DNA of 28,426 nucleotides from JBPCOI01 sp051000395 (GTDB lineage: Bacteria > Actinomycetota > Actinomycetes > Mycobacteriales > Jatrophihabitantaceae): positions 1 to 28,426 of the forward strand of contig JBPCOI010000079.1 of the NCBI GenBank assembly GCA_051000395.1, written 5' to 3'. The position numbers were made by a program, and so were the translations under genes. Each line of letters starts with the position of its first letter. Within the stretch, counting starts at the first letter, position 1. This document shows positions 13,861 through 21,550 of this stretch, one piece after another. The notes under the pieces are model-generated. The model ran no database searches and had not been told where the DNA came from. It worked only from the letters and a program-made list of their open reading frames with translations.

Positions 13861-15561
13861 CTACGACTCGCGCATCGGGATGCGGACGTCGCGTTCGCCG
13901 GCGACCTCCAGCGCGCGCTCGTATCCGGCATCGACGTGCCGGATCACGCCCATTCCCGGATCGTTGGTGAGGACGCGTTCGATCTTCTGCGCCGCGAGGT
14001 CGGTGCCGTCGGCGACGGTGACCTGGCCGGCGTGGATGGAGCGCCCCATGCCGACCCCGCCACCGTGGTGGATCGACACCCAGCTCGCGCCGCTGGCCAC
14101 GTTGACCATCGCGTCGAGCAGCGGCCAGTCGGCGATCGCGTCCGAGCCGTCGGCCATAGCCTCCGTCTCGCGGTAGGGCGACGCGACCGAACCGCAGTCG
14201 AGGTGATCGCGGCCGATCACGATCGGCGCGCTGATCTCGCCGGACGCGACGAGCTCGTTGAATGCCAGGCCGGCCCTGTCACGCTCGCCGTAACCCAGCC
14301 AGCAGATCCGCGCGGGCAGGCCCTGGAAGTGCACCCGCTCCTGCGCCATCCGGATCCAGCGGGCCAGCGGCTCGTTGTCCGGAAACAGGTCCAGCACGGC
14401 CTGGTCCGTACGGGCGATATCCGCGGGATCCCCCGACAGCGCGGCCCACCGGAACGGTCCCTTGCCCTCGCAGAACAGCGGACGGATATAGGCGGGGACG
14501 AAGCCGGGAAAGGCGAATGCCCTGGAATATCCGGCCGTCTGCGCCTCGCCACGGATCGAGTTGCCGTAGTCGAACACCTCGGCGCCATTGTCCATGAACC
14601 CAACCATCGCCTCGACGTGGCGCGCCATCGAGGCGCGGGCGCGCGCGGTGAACTCCTCGGGTTTGCGCGCTGCGTAGTCGTGCCACTCGTCGAACTCGAC
14701 GCCGATCGGCAGGTAGCTCAGCGGATCGTGCGCAGAGGTCTGGTCGGTGACGATGTCGATCGGCGCGTCGTTGGCCAGCAGCTGCGGGACCAGCGACGCC
14801 GCGTTGCCCAACAGCCCGATGGACAGCGGCTTTGCGGCGTCGCGTGCCTCGGTCGCGAGGTGCAGCGCCTGCGTGAGCGAGGACGCCTCGACATCGAGGT
14901 AGCCATGCTCGATGCGGCGTTTGATGCGGCTGGCGTCGACGTCGATGCAGATCGCCACGCCGCCGTTCATCGTGACGGCCAGCGGCTGCGCGCCGCCCAT
15001 GCCGCCGAGCCCTGCGGTGAGCGTGATCGTGCCAGCGAGCGTGTCCGCCCCATCGGCCGCCGCGCCGCCGCCCGCGGCCCGGCCGTTGGCGCCGAGCCGT
15101 CCGTCGGCCGCGAACTTCGCTGCGATGGCCGCGAAGGTCTCATACGTTCCCTGCAGGATGCCCTGCGTGCCGATGTAGATCCACGAGCCGGCCGTCATCT
15201 GCCCGTACATCGTGAGTCCGAGTTGCTCCAGGCGGCGGAACTCGTCCCAGTTCGCCCAGTCGCCGACCAGGTTGGAGTTCGCGATCAGCACGCGTGGCGC
15301 CCACTCTTGCGTCCGCATGACGCCTCCCGGGCGTCCGCTCTGCACCAGCAGTGTCTCGTCGAGCGCCAGGTCGGTGAGCGTGCGCACGATCGCGTGGTAG
15401 CTGGGCCAGTCCCGCGCCGCCTTGCCGGTGCCGCCGTAGACGACGAGCTCCTCGGGGTGCTCGGCGACGTCCGGATCGAGGTTGTTCTGCAGCATCCGCA
15501 GCGGTGCCTCGGTCTGCCAGCCGCGCGCGGTGAGCGTGCTGCCGTGCGGTGAGCGGATCAT
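13861..15561 (-). CDS. hutU: Urocanate hydratase
   Basis: A 566-residue cytosolic urocanase, the second step of histidine degradation: urocanate to imidazolone propionate, with tightly bound NAD+. Landmarks are QGILQGTYETF, TAGLGGMGGAQPLA, DYGNSIRGEA, FCEGKGPFRWAALSGDP, LPARICWLGYGERDRAG (Cys420 probably matches the conserved active-site cysteine) and IGRDHLDCGSVASPYRETEAM. An unusual Ala/Gly-rich stretch of about 20 residues (~152-173) lies just before TLAGTITLTAGLGGMGG, where family members have a short link. AAGGAG lies 5 nt before the ATG, which also overlaps the stop of a bridging mini-ORF. It is cotranscribed after hutH; hutI and hutF are not in the window. Confidence 0.97.
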   Translation of the reverse strand: MIRSPHGSTLTARGWQTEAPLRMLQNNLDPDVAEHPEELVVYGGTGKAARDWPSYHAIVRTLTDLALDETLLVQSGRPGGVMRTQEWAPRVLIANSNLVGDWANWDEFRRLEQLGLTMYGQMTAGSWIYIGTQGILQGTYETFAAIAAKFAADGRLGANGRAAGGGAAADGADTLAGTITLTAGLGGMGGAQPLAVTMNGGVAICIDVDASRIKRRIEHGYLDVEASSLTQALHLATEARDAAKPLSIGLLGNAASLVPQLLANDAPIDIVTDQTSAHDPLSYLPIGVEFDEWHDYAARKPEEFTARARASMARHVEAMVGFMDNGAEVFDYGNSIRGEAQTAGYSRAFAFPGFVPAYIRPLFCEGKGPFRWAALSGDPADIARTDQAVLDLFPDNEPLARWIRMAQERVHFQGLPARICWLGYGERDRAGLAFNELVASGEISAPIVIGRDHLDCGSVASPYRETEAMADGSDAIADWPLLDAMVNVASGASWVSIHHGGGVGMGRSIHAGQVTVADGTDLAAQKIERVLTNDPGMGVIRHVDAGYERALEVAGERDVRIPMRES

Positions 15562-15634
15562 GGCCTCTCCTTCCGGTGATCTTCATGCGCCGCTGCGCTC
15601 ATGGCGTCGGGAGCGCATGAAGATCGCGGGTCAT
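15558..15634 (-). promoter_or_regulatory. Two tandem relay ORFs bridging hutH and hutU
   Basis: The ATG at 15634 overlaps the hutH stop (ATGA) and opens an 11-codon ORF (MTRDLHALPTP) ending at the TGA 15601-15599. That stop overlaps a second ATG (15602) opening a 14-codon ORF (MSAAAHEDHRKERP), whose TGA (15560-15558) overlaps the hutU ATG (15561). All three junctions are ATGA. The 69-nt gap is thus fully crossed by ribosome stop-restart steps. The hutU Shine-Dalgarno lies inside the second mini-ORF, so direct initiation is also possible. Confidence 0.5.
15578..15625. repeat. Perfect 13-bp inverted repeat in the hutH-hutU spacer
   Basis: GATCTTCATGCGC (15578-15590) and GCGCATGAAGATC (15613-15625) are exact complements with a 22-nt loop. 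In the hut mRNA this stem sits just upstream of the hutU Shine-Dalgarno (minus 15572-15567) and spans the joint between the two mini-ORFs. It may be an intercistronic processing or protective hairpin, or one copy of a dispersed palindromic repeat. Confidence 0.8.
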
Positions 15635-17202
15635 TGCAGTGCTTCGGGCAGGACGGCGTCCGCCGCCGCGACCGCGGCGCCGGTGCGGACGAACTCGACG
15701 GCCGCTTCGATCTCCGGGGACAGGTGCCGGTCGGTGCCCGGTCCGGGGACGCTCTCGCGGAGCGCGGCCACGACCGCGCCGGTCGCCGGACCCGGCTGCA
15801 GCGGGGCACGCAGGTCGAGGGCCCGCGCGGCGCTGAGCAGCTCGATCGCGAGCACCCGCGTCAGCGCGTCCACCGAGCGGCGCAGCTTGCGCGCGGCCGA
15901 CCAGCCCATCGAGACGTGGTCCTCCTGCATCGCGCTGGACGGGATCGAGTCCACGCTCGCAGGAACGGCCAGGCGCTTGAGTTCGGACACGAGGGCGGCC
16001 TGCGTGTACTGGGCGATCATGTGCCCGGAATCGACGCCGGGGTCGTCGGCCAGGAACGGGGACAGCCCCCGGCTGCGCGCGACGTCGAGCATCCGGTCGG
16101 TGCGGCGCTCGCTGATCGAGGCGACGTCCGCGGCCGGGATCGCGAGGAAATCGAGGACGTAGGCGATCGGGGCACCGTGGAAGTTGCCGTTGGACTCCAC
16201 GCGCCACTCGGCCGCGGAGTCGGGCGCGCCGGGCAGCGGGCCGAGCACGACGGGGTTGTCCACCGCGGCGCGCAGCTCGTACCCGGCGACGGCGCGGGCG
16301 TGCGCCACGGTGTCGCGTGCCGCTCCGGCCACCTGCGGTGCGCACCGCATCGAATATGCGTCCTGCACGTATACGCAGTCGGGTCCGGCGTGCGAGGCGA
16401 CGATCGGCGAATCGGCCAGCAGCGCGCGCATGTTGGCGGCGGCGACAGCCTGACCGGGGTGCGGGCGCAGCGCCTGCAGGTCGGCGGCGAAGACGCGAGC
16501 GGTGCCGAGCATCGCTTCGACGCTCATGGCCGCGGTGAGGTCGGCGGTGCGCAGCAGCAGGTCGAGGTCGTGGCAGGCCAGCAACAGCTGCCCCAGCATG
16601 CCGTCCGTGCCGTTGATCAGCGCCAGTCCCTCCTTCTCGGCGAGCACGATCGGCGTGATGCCGTAGCGGGCAAGCACGTCCGCGGCCGGCGCCTCGACGC
16701 CGTCGGCGTCGCGGACCGTGCCCTCCCCGATCAGCGCCAGCGCGACGTGCGCGAGGGGGGCGAGGTCACCGGAGCACCCGAGAGATCCGTACTCGCGCAC
16801 GATCGGTGTGATCGTGTTGTCCAGCAAGGCTGCCAGCGCCGTCGCCGTCTGCGGACGGACGCCCGTACGGCCGGTCGCGAGGGTCGAGAGGCGTAGCAGC
16901 ATCATCGCCCGGACGACCTCGCGCTCGACCTCCGGGCCGGATCCCGCGGCGTGCGAGCGGATCAGGGAGCGTTGCAGCAACGCGCGCTGCTCGACCGGGA
17001 TGTGCTTGGTGGCCAGCGCGCCGAAGCCGGTCGAGATGCCGTAGTGCGCCTCGGTGTCCTCGGCCAGCGCCTCGACGGTTGCGCGGGAGGCTGCGATGGC
17101 TGCCAGGGCGGCCTCGGTGAGCTCGACGCCGGCGCCGTAGCGCGCGACGGCGACGAGCTCTTCCTCGTTCACCGGCCCGACGTCGACGGCGATCCGCTGC
17201 AT
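15631..17202 (-). CDS. hutH: Histidine ammonia-lyase
   Basis: A 523-residue enzyme converting histidine to urocanate plus ammonia, the first step of histidine use. It is a homotetramer with a self-made MIO cofactor. The MIO segment is GSLGCSGDLAPLAH, i.e. Cys-Ser-Gly instead of the common Ala-Ser-Gly, a variant I recall from Streptomyces enzymes. Other motifs are HYGISTGFGALA (active-site Tyr), RSHAAGSG, KEGLALINGTDGMLG, QDAYSMRCAPQV, ESNGNFHGAPIA and SSAMQEDHVSMGW. The ATG at 17202 has no clear Shine-Dalgarno. It is the first gene of the operon, divergent from the quinone oxidoreductase, with palindromes upstream. Confidence 0.97.
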   Translation of the reverse strand: MQRIAVDVGPVNEEELVAVARYGAGVELTEAALAAIAASRATVEALAEDTEAHYGISTGFGALATKHIPVEQRALLQRSLIRSHAAGSGPEVEREVVRAMMLLRLSTLATGRTGVRPQTATALAALLDNTITPIVREYGSLGCSGDLAPLAHVALALIGEGTVRDADGVEAPAADVLARYGITPIVLAEKEGLALINGTDGMLGQLLLACHDLDLLLRTADLTAAMSVEAMLGTARVFAADLQALRPHPGQAVAAANMRALLADSPIVASHAGPDCVYVQDAYSMRCAPQVAGAARDTVAHARAVAGYELRAAVDNPVVLGPLPGAPDSAAEWRVESNGNFHGAPIAYVLDFLAIPAADVASISERRTDRMLDVARSRGLSPFLADDPGVDSGHMIAQYTQAALVSELKRLAVPASVDSIPSSAMQEDHVSMGWSAARKLRRSVDALTRVLAIELLSAARALDLRAPLQPGPATGAVVAALRESVPGPGTDRHLSPEIEAAVEFVRTGAAVAAADAVLPEALQ

Positions 17203-17248
17203 ATGCGAACACTCTGCTCGCCGCCGTGTGCGGGCGCCAACGCTTCGT

Positions 17249-17270
17249 CCAGACGTCTGGGATACCAGAC
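17249..17270. promoter_or_regulatory. Candidate operator upstream of hutH: three CCAGAC/GTCTGG half-sites
   Basis: CCAGAC (17249-17254), GTCTGG (17255-17260) and CCAGAC (17265-17270) form two overlapping palindromes: one with no spacer and one with the 4-nt centre GATA. They lie 47 nt before the hutH ATG in the 172-nt divergent region. GntR/IclR-type regulators of catabolic genes bind this kind of site. No regulator gene is present in the window, so the regulator and the inducer (histidine or urocanate) are inferred. Confidence 0.5.
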
Positions 17271-17361
17271 TGTCCGTCTTTTCGATCACGTTTGCATCCC
17301 GCGTGACCGGCTCCGGCAGCTGTACCCGGACACCAGGCGCGAAAACCTGATCGACGCCAGA

Positions 17362-17367
17362 TACCGT
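17362..17367 (+). promoter_or_regulatory. Likely -10 of the quinone oxidoreductase gene (leaderless)
   Basis: TACCGT (TAnnnT) ends 7 nt before the ATG at 17375 and there is no Shine-Dalgarno, which fits a leaderless mRNA. No convincing -35 was found. Confidence 0.4.
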
Positions 17368-17374
17368 CGGGGCC

Positions 17375-18358
17375 ATGCGTGCAGTCGTTGTCCGCGAGCC
17401 CGGAGGTCCGGAGGTCCTGCAGGTGCAGGACGTCCCCGACCCGCAGCCGGCCGCCGGCGAGGTGATCGTCAACGTCGCGGCAACCGCGGTGAACCGCGCG
17501 GACCTGCTGCAGCGGCAGGGTAACTACCCGCCACCCCCCGGCGCGCCGCCGTACCTCGGCCTGGAGTGCTCCGGCACGATAGCCGAGCTCGGGCGCGACG
17601 TGGGGGGCTGGAAGGTCGGCGACGAGGTGTGCGCGCTGCTCTCCGGCGGCGGCTACGCCGAGCAGGTCGCCGTCCCCGCCGGGCAGCTGATGCACCTGCC
17701 GGCCGGCGCTTCCCTCGTCGACGCCGCCGCCCTGCCGGAGACGACCTGCACCGTCTGGTCGATGCTCTTCGGTGCCGGCGGCCTGCAGCCCGGCGAGCGC
17801 GTGCTGGTGCACGGCGGCACGAGCGGTATCGGCACGATGGCCATTCAACTCGCGCACCAGCGCGGCGCCGAGGTGTTCGCTACCGCGGGCACGCCGCGCA
17901 AGGTCCAGTTCTGCCGCGAGCTGGGTGCCGCGCATGCCATCAACTACCACGACGAGCTCTTCGACGAGCGGGTGCTCGGCGAGACGCACGGAGCCGGGGT
18001 GGACGTCGTGCTGGACAACATGGGCGGTTCCTACCTGCCGCGCAACGTCAAGTGCCTCGCGGTCGGCGGGCGGCTCGTCGTGCTCGGCCTGCAGGGCGGC
18101 CGAAAGGGCGAGCTCGACCTCGGCGCGCTGCTGAGCAGACGCGCGAGCGTGCTCGCCGCCGGCCTGCGGGCCCGCCCGCTGCAGCAGAAGGCGGCGATCG
18201 TCGCCGAGACCCAGGCCGGGGTGTGGCCGCTGCTCGAGTCCGGGGCGGTGCGTCCGATCATCGACCGCGTGCTGGGACTCGACGACGCAGCCGAGGCGCA
18301 CCGGCTCGTCGAGTCCAGCGAGCACGTCGGCAAGGTGCTGCTGCGCGTCGGCGGCTGA
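17375..18358 (+). CDS. NAD(P)H-quinone oxidoreductase, PIG3-like MDR family
   Basis: A 327-residue zinc-independent medium-chain dehydrogenase/reductase of the PIG3 group. It has the start MRAVVVREPGGPEVLQV, TAVNRADLLQRQGNYPPPPG, the GLECSGTI segment, the dinucleotide fold LVHGGTSGIGTMAIQLA (about 145-160) and the tail RPIIDRVLGLDDAAEAHRLVESSEHVGKVLL. The zinc-ligand cysteines of alcohol dehydrogenases are absent. Such enzymes reduce quinones with NADPH; the physiological substrate is uncertain. It is divergent from hutH and upstream of bpa by 84 nt. Confidence 0.92.
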   Translation: MRAVVVREPGGPEVLQVQDVPDPQPAAGEVIVNVAATAVNRADLLQRQGNYPPPPGAPPYLGLECSGTIAELGRDVGGWKVGDEVCALLSGGGYAEQVAVPAGQLMHLPAGASLVDAAALPETTCTVWSMLFGAGGLQPGERVLVHGGTSGIGTMAIQLAHQRGAEVFATAGTPRKVQFCRELGAAHAINYHDELFDERVLGETHGAGVDVVLDNMGGSYLPRNVKCLAVGGRLVVLGLQGGRKGELDLGALLSRRASVLAAGLRARPLQQKAAIVAETQAGVWPLLESGAVRPIIDRVLGLDDAAEAHRLVESSEHVGKVLLRVGG

Positions 18359-18442
18359 ACCCCGCGTGACCACACGTCGGCGTGAGGGGGGCGCCGCCTG
18401 CCGCGGTGTTAGGCCTCGCGATGCGTGGGCCAGACTGGTCAG

Positions 18443-19051
18443 ATGACCGACGACAGCCAGCAGGCGGCACCGCCGCCCGAGCAGCCCGAGCTTGACGAGA
18501 GCACCCCGGCGGAACTGGCCGTGTCCGCCCCGGCCGAGACCGGCGGCCGCGAGGACACCGACGAGATCACGGCGATGGTCGAGCAACCGGCCAAGGTGAT
18601 GCGGATCGGGACGATGATCAAGCAGCTGCTCGAGGAGGTGCGGGCCGCGCCGCTGGACGAAGCCGGCCGCCAGCGGCTGCGCGAGATCCACGAGTCCTCG
18701 ATCCGTGAGCTCGAGGACGGCCTGGCCCCCGAGCTGCGCGAGGAGCTGGACCGGCTCACGCTGCCCTTCGGGGATGGCACGCCGTCCGAGGCGGAGCTGC
18801 GGGTGGCCCAGGCGCAGCTCGTCGGCTGGCTCGAGGGGCTTTTCCACGGCATCCAGACGGCGCTGTTTGCCCAGCAGATGGCAGCGCGAGCGCAGCTGGA
18901 GCAGATGCGCGGACGGGCCCTGCCGCCCGGCGCGGGCGAGCGGCAGGTGATCGTGGGCCCCGGCGGTCAGATGATCATGCCGCCGGGGACGCGGTTCGGC
19001 GGCCCGGACGAGGACGACAGCTCCGGGCGGGGGACCGGGCAGTACCTGTAG
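18443..19051 (+). CDS. bpa: Bacterial proteasome activator Bpa (PafE)
   Basis: A 202-residue protein. Bpa forms a ring that docks on the 20S proteasome and opens its gate without ATP, degrading certain native or damaged proteins. The conserved helical core is present (VEQPAKVMRIGTMIKQLLEE and LREIHESSIRELEDGLAPEL, about 48-105), followed by VAQAQLVGWLEGLFHGIQTALFAQQMAARAQ. The protein ends in GQYL, the exact C-terminal motif that inserts into proteasome alpha-ring pockets. The N-terminal 45 residues are acidic and disordered, longer than in M. tuberculosis. CAGACT lies 6 nt before the ATG, a weak leaderless -10. The stop is immediately followed by the next start. No proteasome genes are in the window. 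Confidence 0.96.
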   Translation: MTDDSQQAAPPPEQPELDESTPAELAVSAPAETGGREDTDEITAMVEQPAKVMRIGTMIKQLLEEVRAAPLDEAGRQRLREIHESSIRELEDGLAPELREELDRLTLPFGDGTPSEAELRVAQAQLVGWLEGLFHGIQTALFAQQMAARAQLEQMRGRALPPGAGERQVIVGPGGQMIMPPGTRFGGPDEDDSSGRGTGQYL

Positions 19052-20488
19052 GTGCCGAACTTCGTCCGCGATCTCGTCGCTGCCCGGCCGCCTGCCGAGC
19101 GCGCGCTGCGCACCGTGTCGCGCTCCGGTGGGCGGCAGGAGTGGAGCTTCGGCGAGCTGCTCGACGCCTCCGGATCGCTGGCCGGCGCGATGGCGGCGCG
19201 CGGCGTGGGGCGCGGGTCGCTCGTGCTGACGTTGCTCGGCAACCGGGTCGAGTACGCGCTGGCGATCCTGGCCGGACTACGGATCGGGGCGGCGACGCTG
19301 CCGTGCAGCGAGCAGTTGCGGCCGAAGGACCTTGAGCTGCGCCTGGCCCGGGCCCGTCCCACCCTGATCCTGTGCGACGAGCGCAACCGCGCAGTCCTGG
19401 ACGCCGCGCGAGCTGACTGCCCGGTGCTTACCGTTCCCGATCCCGCGCTGCTGAGCGGCCACGAGCCACCCCCGTACGCCGAGCTCGGGCCCGACGACCC
19501 GGCGTTCGTGCTGTTCACCTCCGGGACGAGCGGTGAGCCGAAGCTGGTCACCCACGCGCAGCGCTACGTGTGGGGTCAGCGGTTGCAGGCCCGCGAGTGG
19601 ATGGCGGCTCGGCCCGGCGAGCTGGTGTGGTCGACGGCCGCGCCGGGCTGGTCGAAGTCGGCGCGCAACTGCTTCATCGCGCCGTGGCTGTGCGGGGCCG
19701 TGGCGCTGCTGCACGACCGTCGCTTCGATCCGGGCGAGCGGCTGGACGTGGTGCGCCGCGAGGGCGTGCAGGTGCTGTGCATGGCGCCGACGGAGTACCG
19801 ACTGATCGCCGCGCACGGACGCGTCGACACGCTGCCGTCGCTGCGGCGGGTGATCACGGCCGGCGAGGCGCTCGGGGCGCCCGCGGTGGCGGCCTGGCAC
19901 GAGCACACCGGCTTGACGATCGCCGACGGGTACGGGCAGACCGAGACTGGCCACCTCGCCGGCGTGCGTCCCGGCGAGCAGGCACCGCCCGGGTCGATGG
20001 GACGCCCGCTGCCGGGAGTGCGCGTGGAGATCGTCGACGGCGAGCTGTGCGTCGAGCCGTCCACCGTCCCCACGTTCTTCCTCGGCTACGACGGGCAGCC
20101 GGTGCCGGCGGGTCGGTGGCGTACCGGCGACCTGGTACGTCAGGACGAGCAGGGCTGGCTGTACTTCCACGCCCGCGCCGATGACGTGATCGTCTCTGCC
20201 GGCTACCGGATCGGGCCGGCGGAGGTGGAGTCGGCGCTGCTCGCCCATCCGGCGGTGCGCGAGGCCGCCGCGATCGGCGTGCCCGACGCGGTACGCGGCG
20301 AGCTGGTCGCCGCGGTCGTCGTGCTGCGTGACGGGTACCCGGCATCGGACGCGCTGGCGCACGAGTTGCAGGAACACGTCAAGGCCGAGACGGCGCCGTA
20401 CAAGTACCCCCGGCAGGTGCGTTTCGTCGACGCCCTGCCCAAGACCAACAGCGGCAAGATCAACCGCGCGTCGCTGCGCCGGCAGTGA
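19052..20488 (+). CDS. Acyl-CoA synthetase (AMP-binding), medium-chain/benzoate-type
   Basis: A 478-residue adenylate-forming enzyme activating a carboxylic acid to acyl-AMP and then acyl-CoA. It has VLFTSGTSGEPK (phosphate-binding), APGWSKSARN, DGYGQTETG, WRTGDLVRQDEQG (Asp binding the ribose), VIVSAGYRIGPAEVE (hinge) and the catalytic Lys in LPKTNSGKINR. The APGW(S/A)K element is like the ACSM group, suggesting medium-chain or aromatic acids. It is shorter than typical (about 530). GTG 19052 directly follows the bpa TAG, so the pair is probably one operon although no functional link is known. Its 3' end overlaps the opposite DoxX-like gene by 29 nt. Confidence 0.93.
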   Translation: MPNFVRDLVAARPPAERALRTVSRSGGRQEWSFGELLDASGSLAGAMAARGVGRGSLVLTLLGNRVEYALAILAGLRIGAATLPCSEQLRPKDLELRLARARPTLILCDERNRAVLDAARADCPVLTVPDPALLSGHEPPPYAELGPDDPAFVLFTSGTSGEPKLVTHAQRYVWGQRLQAREWMAARPGELVWSTAAPGWSKSARNCFIAPWLCGAVALLHDRRFDPGERLDVVRREGVQVLCMAPTEYRLIAAHGRVDTLPSLRRVITAGEALGAPAVAAWHEHTGLTIADGYGQTETGHLAGVRPGEQAPPGSMGRPLPGVRVEIVDGELCVEPSTVPTFFLGYDGQPVPAGRWRTGDLVRQDEQGWLYFHARADDVIVSAGYRIGPAEVESALLAHPAVREAAAIGVPDAVRGELVAAVVVLRDGYPASDALAHELQEHVKAETAPYKYPRQVRFVDALPKTNSGKINRASLRRQ

Positions 20489-20900
20489 CTCCCGGCGGCG
20501 CGTCTCGCGGCCCGCGCCCACGGCGGCTGTGCCGCGCCACGTAGAGCGCCCAGGCGACGAGCGGGATCTGCAGTGGCAGCCGTCCCCACGCGATCAGCAG
20601 ATCGCGGCCGCCGTGCGCGTCCAGCGCCATCTGCACGTTGGCGGGGAACACGGCGACGAACAGCGCCGCTGCCGCTAGCCCGCCGACGTGGCGGGTGCGC
20701 GGAAGGGCGATCGCCGCCGCGCAGGCCAGTTCGGCTACGCCGCTGAGGTACACCCAGAACGCCGGAGCGCCCAGCAGGCGCGGGACGATCGACTCGAAGT
20801 CCGCCGGGGCCAGCAGGTGCAGCAGCCCGGTGGTGACGAGCAGTGCGCTCAGCCCGCCGGCAGCCCAGGCCGCGGACCTACTGCGCCTGGCCGCCGTCAC
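20460..20900 (-). CDS. DoxX-like four-helix membrane protein
   Basis: A 146-residue protein with four membrane helices (about 10-28, 46-64, 72-90, 102-120) and the DoxX-family features TGLLHLLAPADFESIVPRLLGAP and YLSGVAELACAAAIALPRTR. FPANVQMALDAH in the third helix region is typical of this subgroup. DoxX relatives are linked to redox or thiol stress, but this subgroup is uncharacterised. The basic tail reads into the end of the acyl-CoA synthetase gene on the other strand. GTG 20900 lies 6 nt after a TAGGGT -10, so the gene is likely leaderless. Confidence 0.85.
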   Translation of the reverse strand: MTAARRSRSAAWAAGGLSALLVTTGLLHLLAPADFESIVPRLLGAPAFWVYLSGVAELACAAAIALPRTRHVGGLAAAALFVAVFPANVQMALDAHGGRDLLIAWGRLPLQIPLVAWALYVARHSRRGRGPRDAPPGVTAGAATRG

Positions 20901-20935
20901 CGGCCCACCCTACGGCGATCCGGACAGCGTAAGGT
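20901..20935. promoter_or_regulatory. Divergent -10 elements for the DoxX-like and LysM genes
   Basis: On the minus strand TAGGGT (20912-20907) lies 6 nt before the DoxX-like GTG. On the plus strand TAAGGT (20930-20935) precedes the LysM gene, giving a leader of about 25 nt that ends in a G-rich Shine-Dalgarno-like run. Neither has a clear -35. Confidence 0.4.
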
Positions 20936-20967
20936 CGACGTGAACGACGCAGACCACGGGGGTGCGG

Positions 20968-21540
20968 ATGTCCGGAACCCATCGTAGGAACTACCACTGG
21001 CACGGCGTGGACACCCGGCTCGCGGTGCTGGTCGGGCTGCTCGCGGCCGCTGCGGTGGTCGCCTTGTTCACCATCCAGCCGTGGCGCGACTCCGGGGGGT
21101 CGGCACAGGCGCAACGGCCGGCAGGATCGCAGTCGCTCGTCGCCGGCACTGACACGAGCACCGACACGAGCACCCCGGCCACGACGAGCCCGCCCGCGCC
21201 CACCACCTCCGCGCCGAGCACCCCGGCCGCCAGTACCCCGGCCGCCAGCACCTCCGCGCCCAGTACTCCGGTCGCCAGCACCCCGGCCGCCAGCACCTCG
21301 CCGAGCACGTCGGCCGTCCCGGCGCCGAGCACCGCGGCGCCGGCGCACACCGCCGCGGTGAAGCCGATCACCTACACCGTCAAGAAGGGCGACAACCTGA
21401 CGGTGATCGCGGCATGGTTCCACCTGCACGGCTACGGCGGCCTGTACGAGCGAAACAAGGCCGTGCTCGGCGACAACCCGAACCTCATCTTCCCCGGTCA
21501 GCGGATCACCATCTCCTCCAGCGGGATGACGATGGGCTGA
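20968..21540 (+). CDS. LysM-domain protein with membrane anchor and low-complexity linker
   Basis: A 190-residue type II membrane protein with a short cytoplasmic head (HRRNYHWHG), a membrane helix (about 18-36), a Thr/Pro/Ala/Ser-rich linker of about 80 residues (52-130), and one C-terminal LysM domain starting ITYTVKKGDNLTVIAAWFHL and ending LIFPGQRITI. LysM binds N-acetylglucosamine in peptidoglycan, so the protein should sit at the cell surface with the linker spanning the wall. The ATG at 20968 follows GGGGGTG; GTG 20962 is an alternative. No catalytic domain is present. It could be a wall-binding adaptor or a resuscitation-associated protein. Confidence 0.88.
   Translation: MSGTHRRNYHWHGVDTRLAVLVGLLAAAAVVALFTIQPWRDSGGSAQAQRPAGSQSLVAGTDTSTDTSTPATTSPPAPTTSAPSTPAASTPAASTSAPSTPVASTPAASTSPSTSAVPAPSTAAPAHTAAVKPITYTVKKGDNLTVIAAWFHLHGYGGLYERNKAVLGDNPNLIFPGQRITISSSGMTMG
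21150..21320 (+). repeat. Degenerate tandem repeats coding the Ala/Ser/Thr/Pro linker of the LysM protein
   Basis: Short units such as AGCACCCCGGCCGCC and AGCACCTCCGCGCC recur imperfectly, giving STPAAST and STSAPSTP peptide repeats. The stretch is prone to copy-number change, so linker length may vary among strains. Confidence 0.75.
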
Positions 21541-21550
21541 GGGCCCGATC

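Noticed and set aside
13936..15552. Long + strand frames opposite hutU, and similar ones opposite hutH (15601-16896)
   Set aside because: They are shadows of well-identified enzymes with composition typical of antisense frames.
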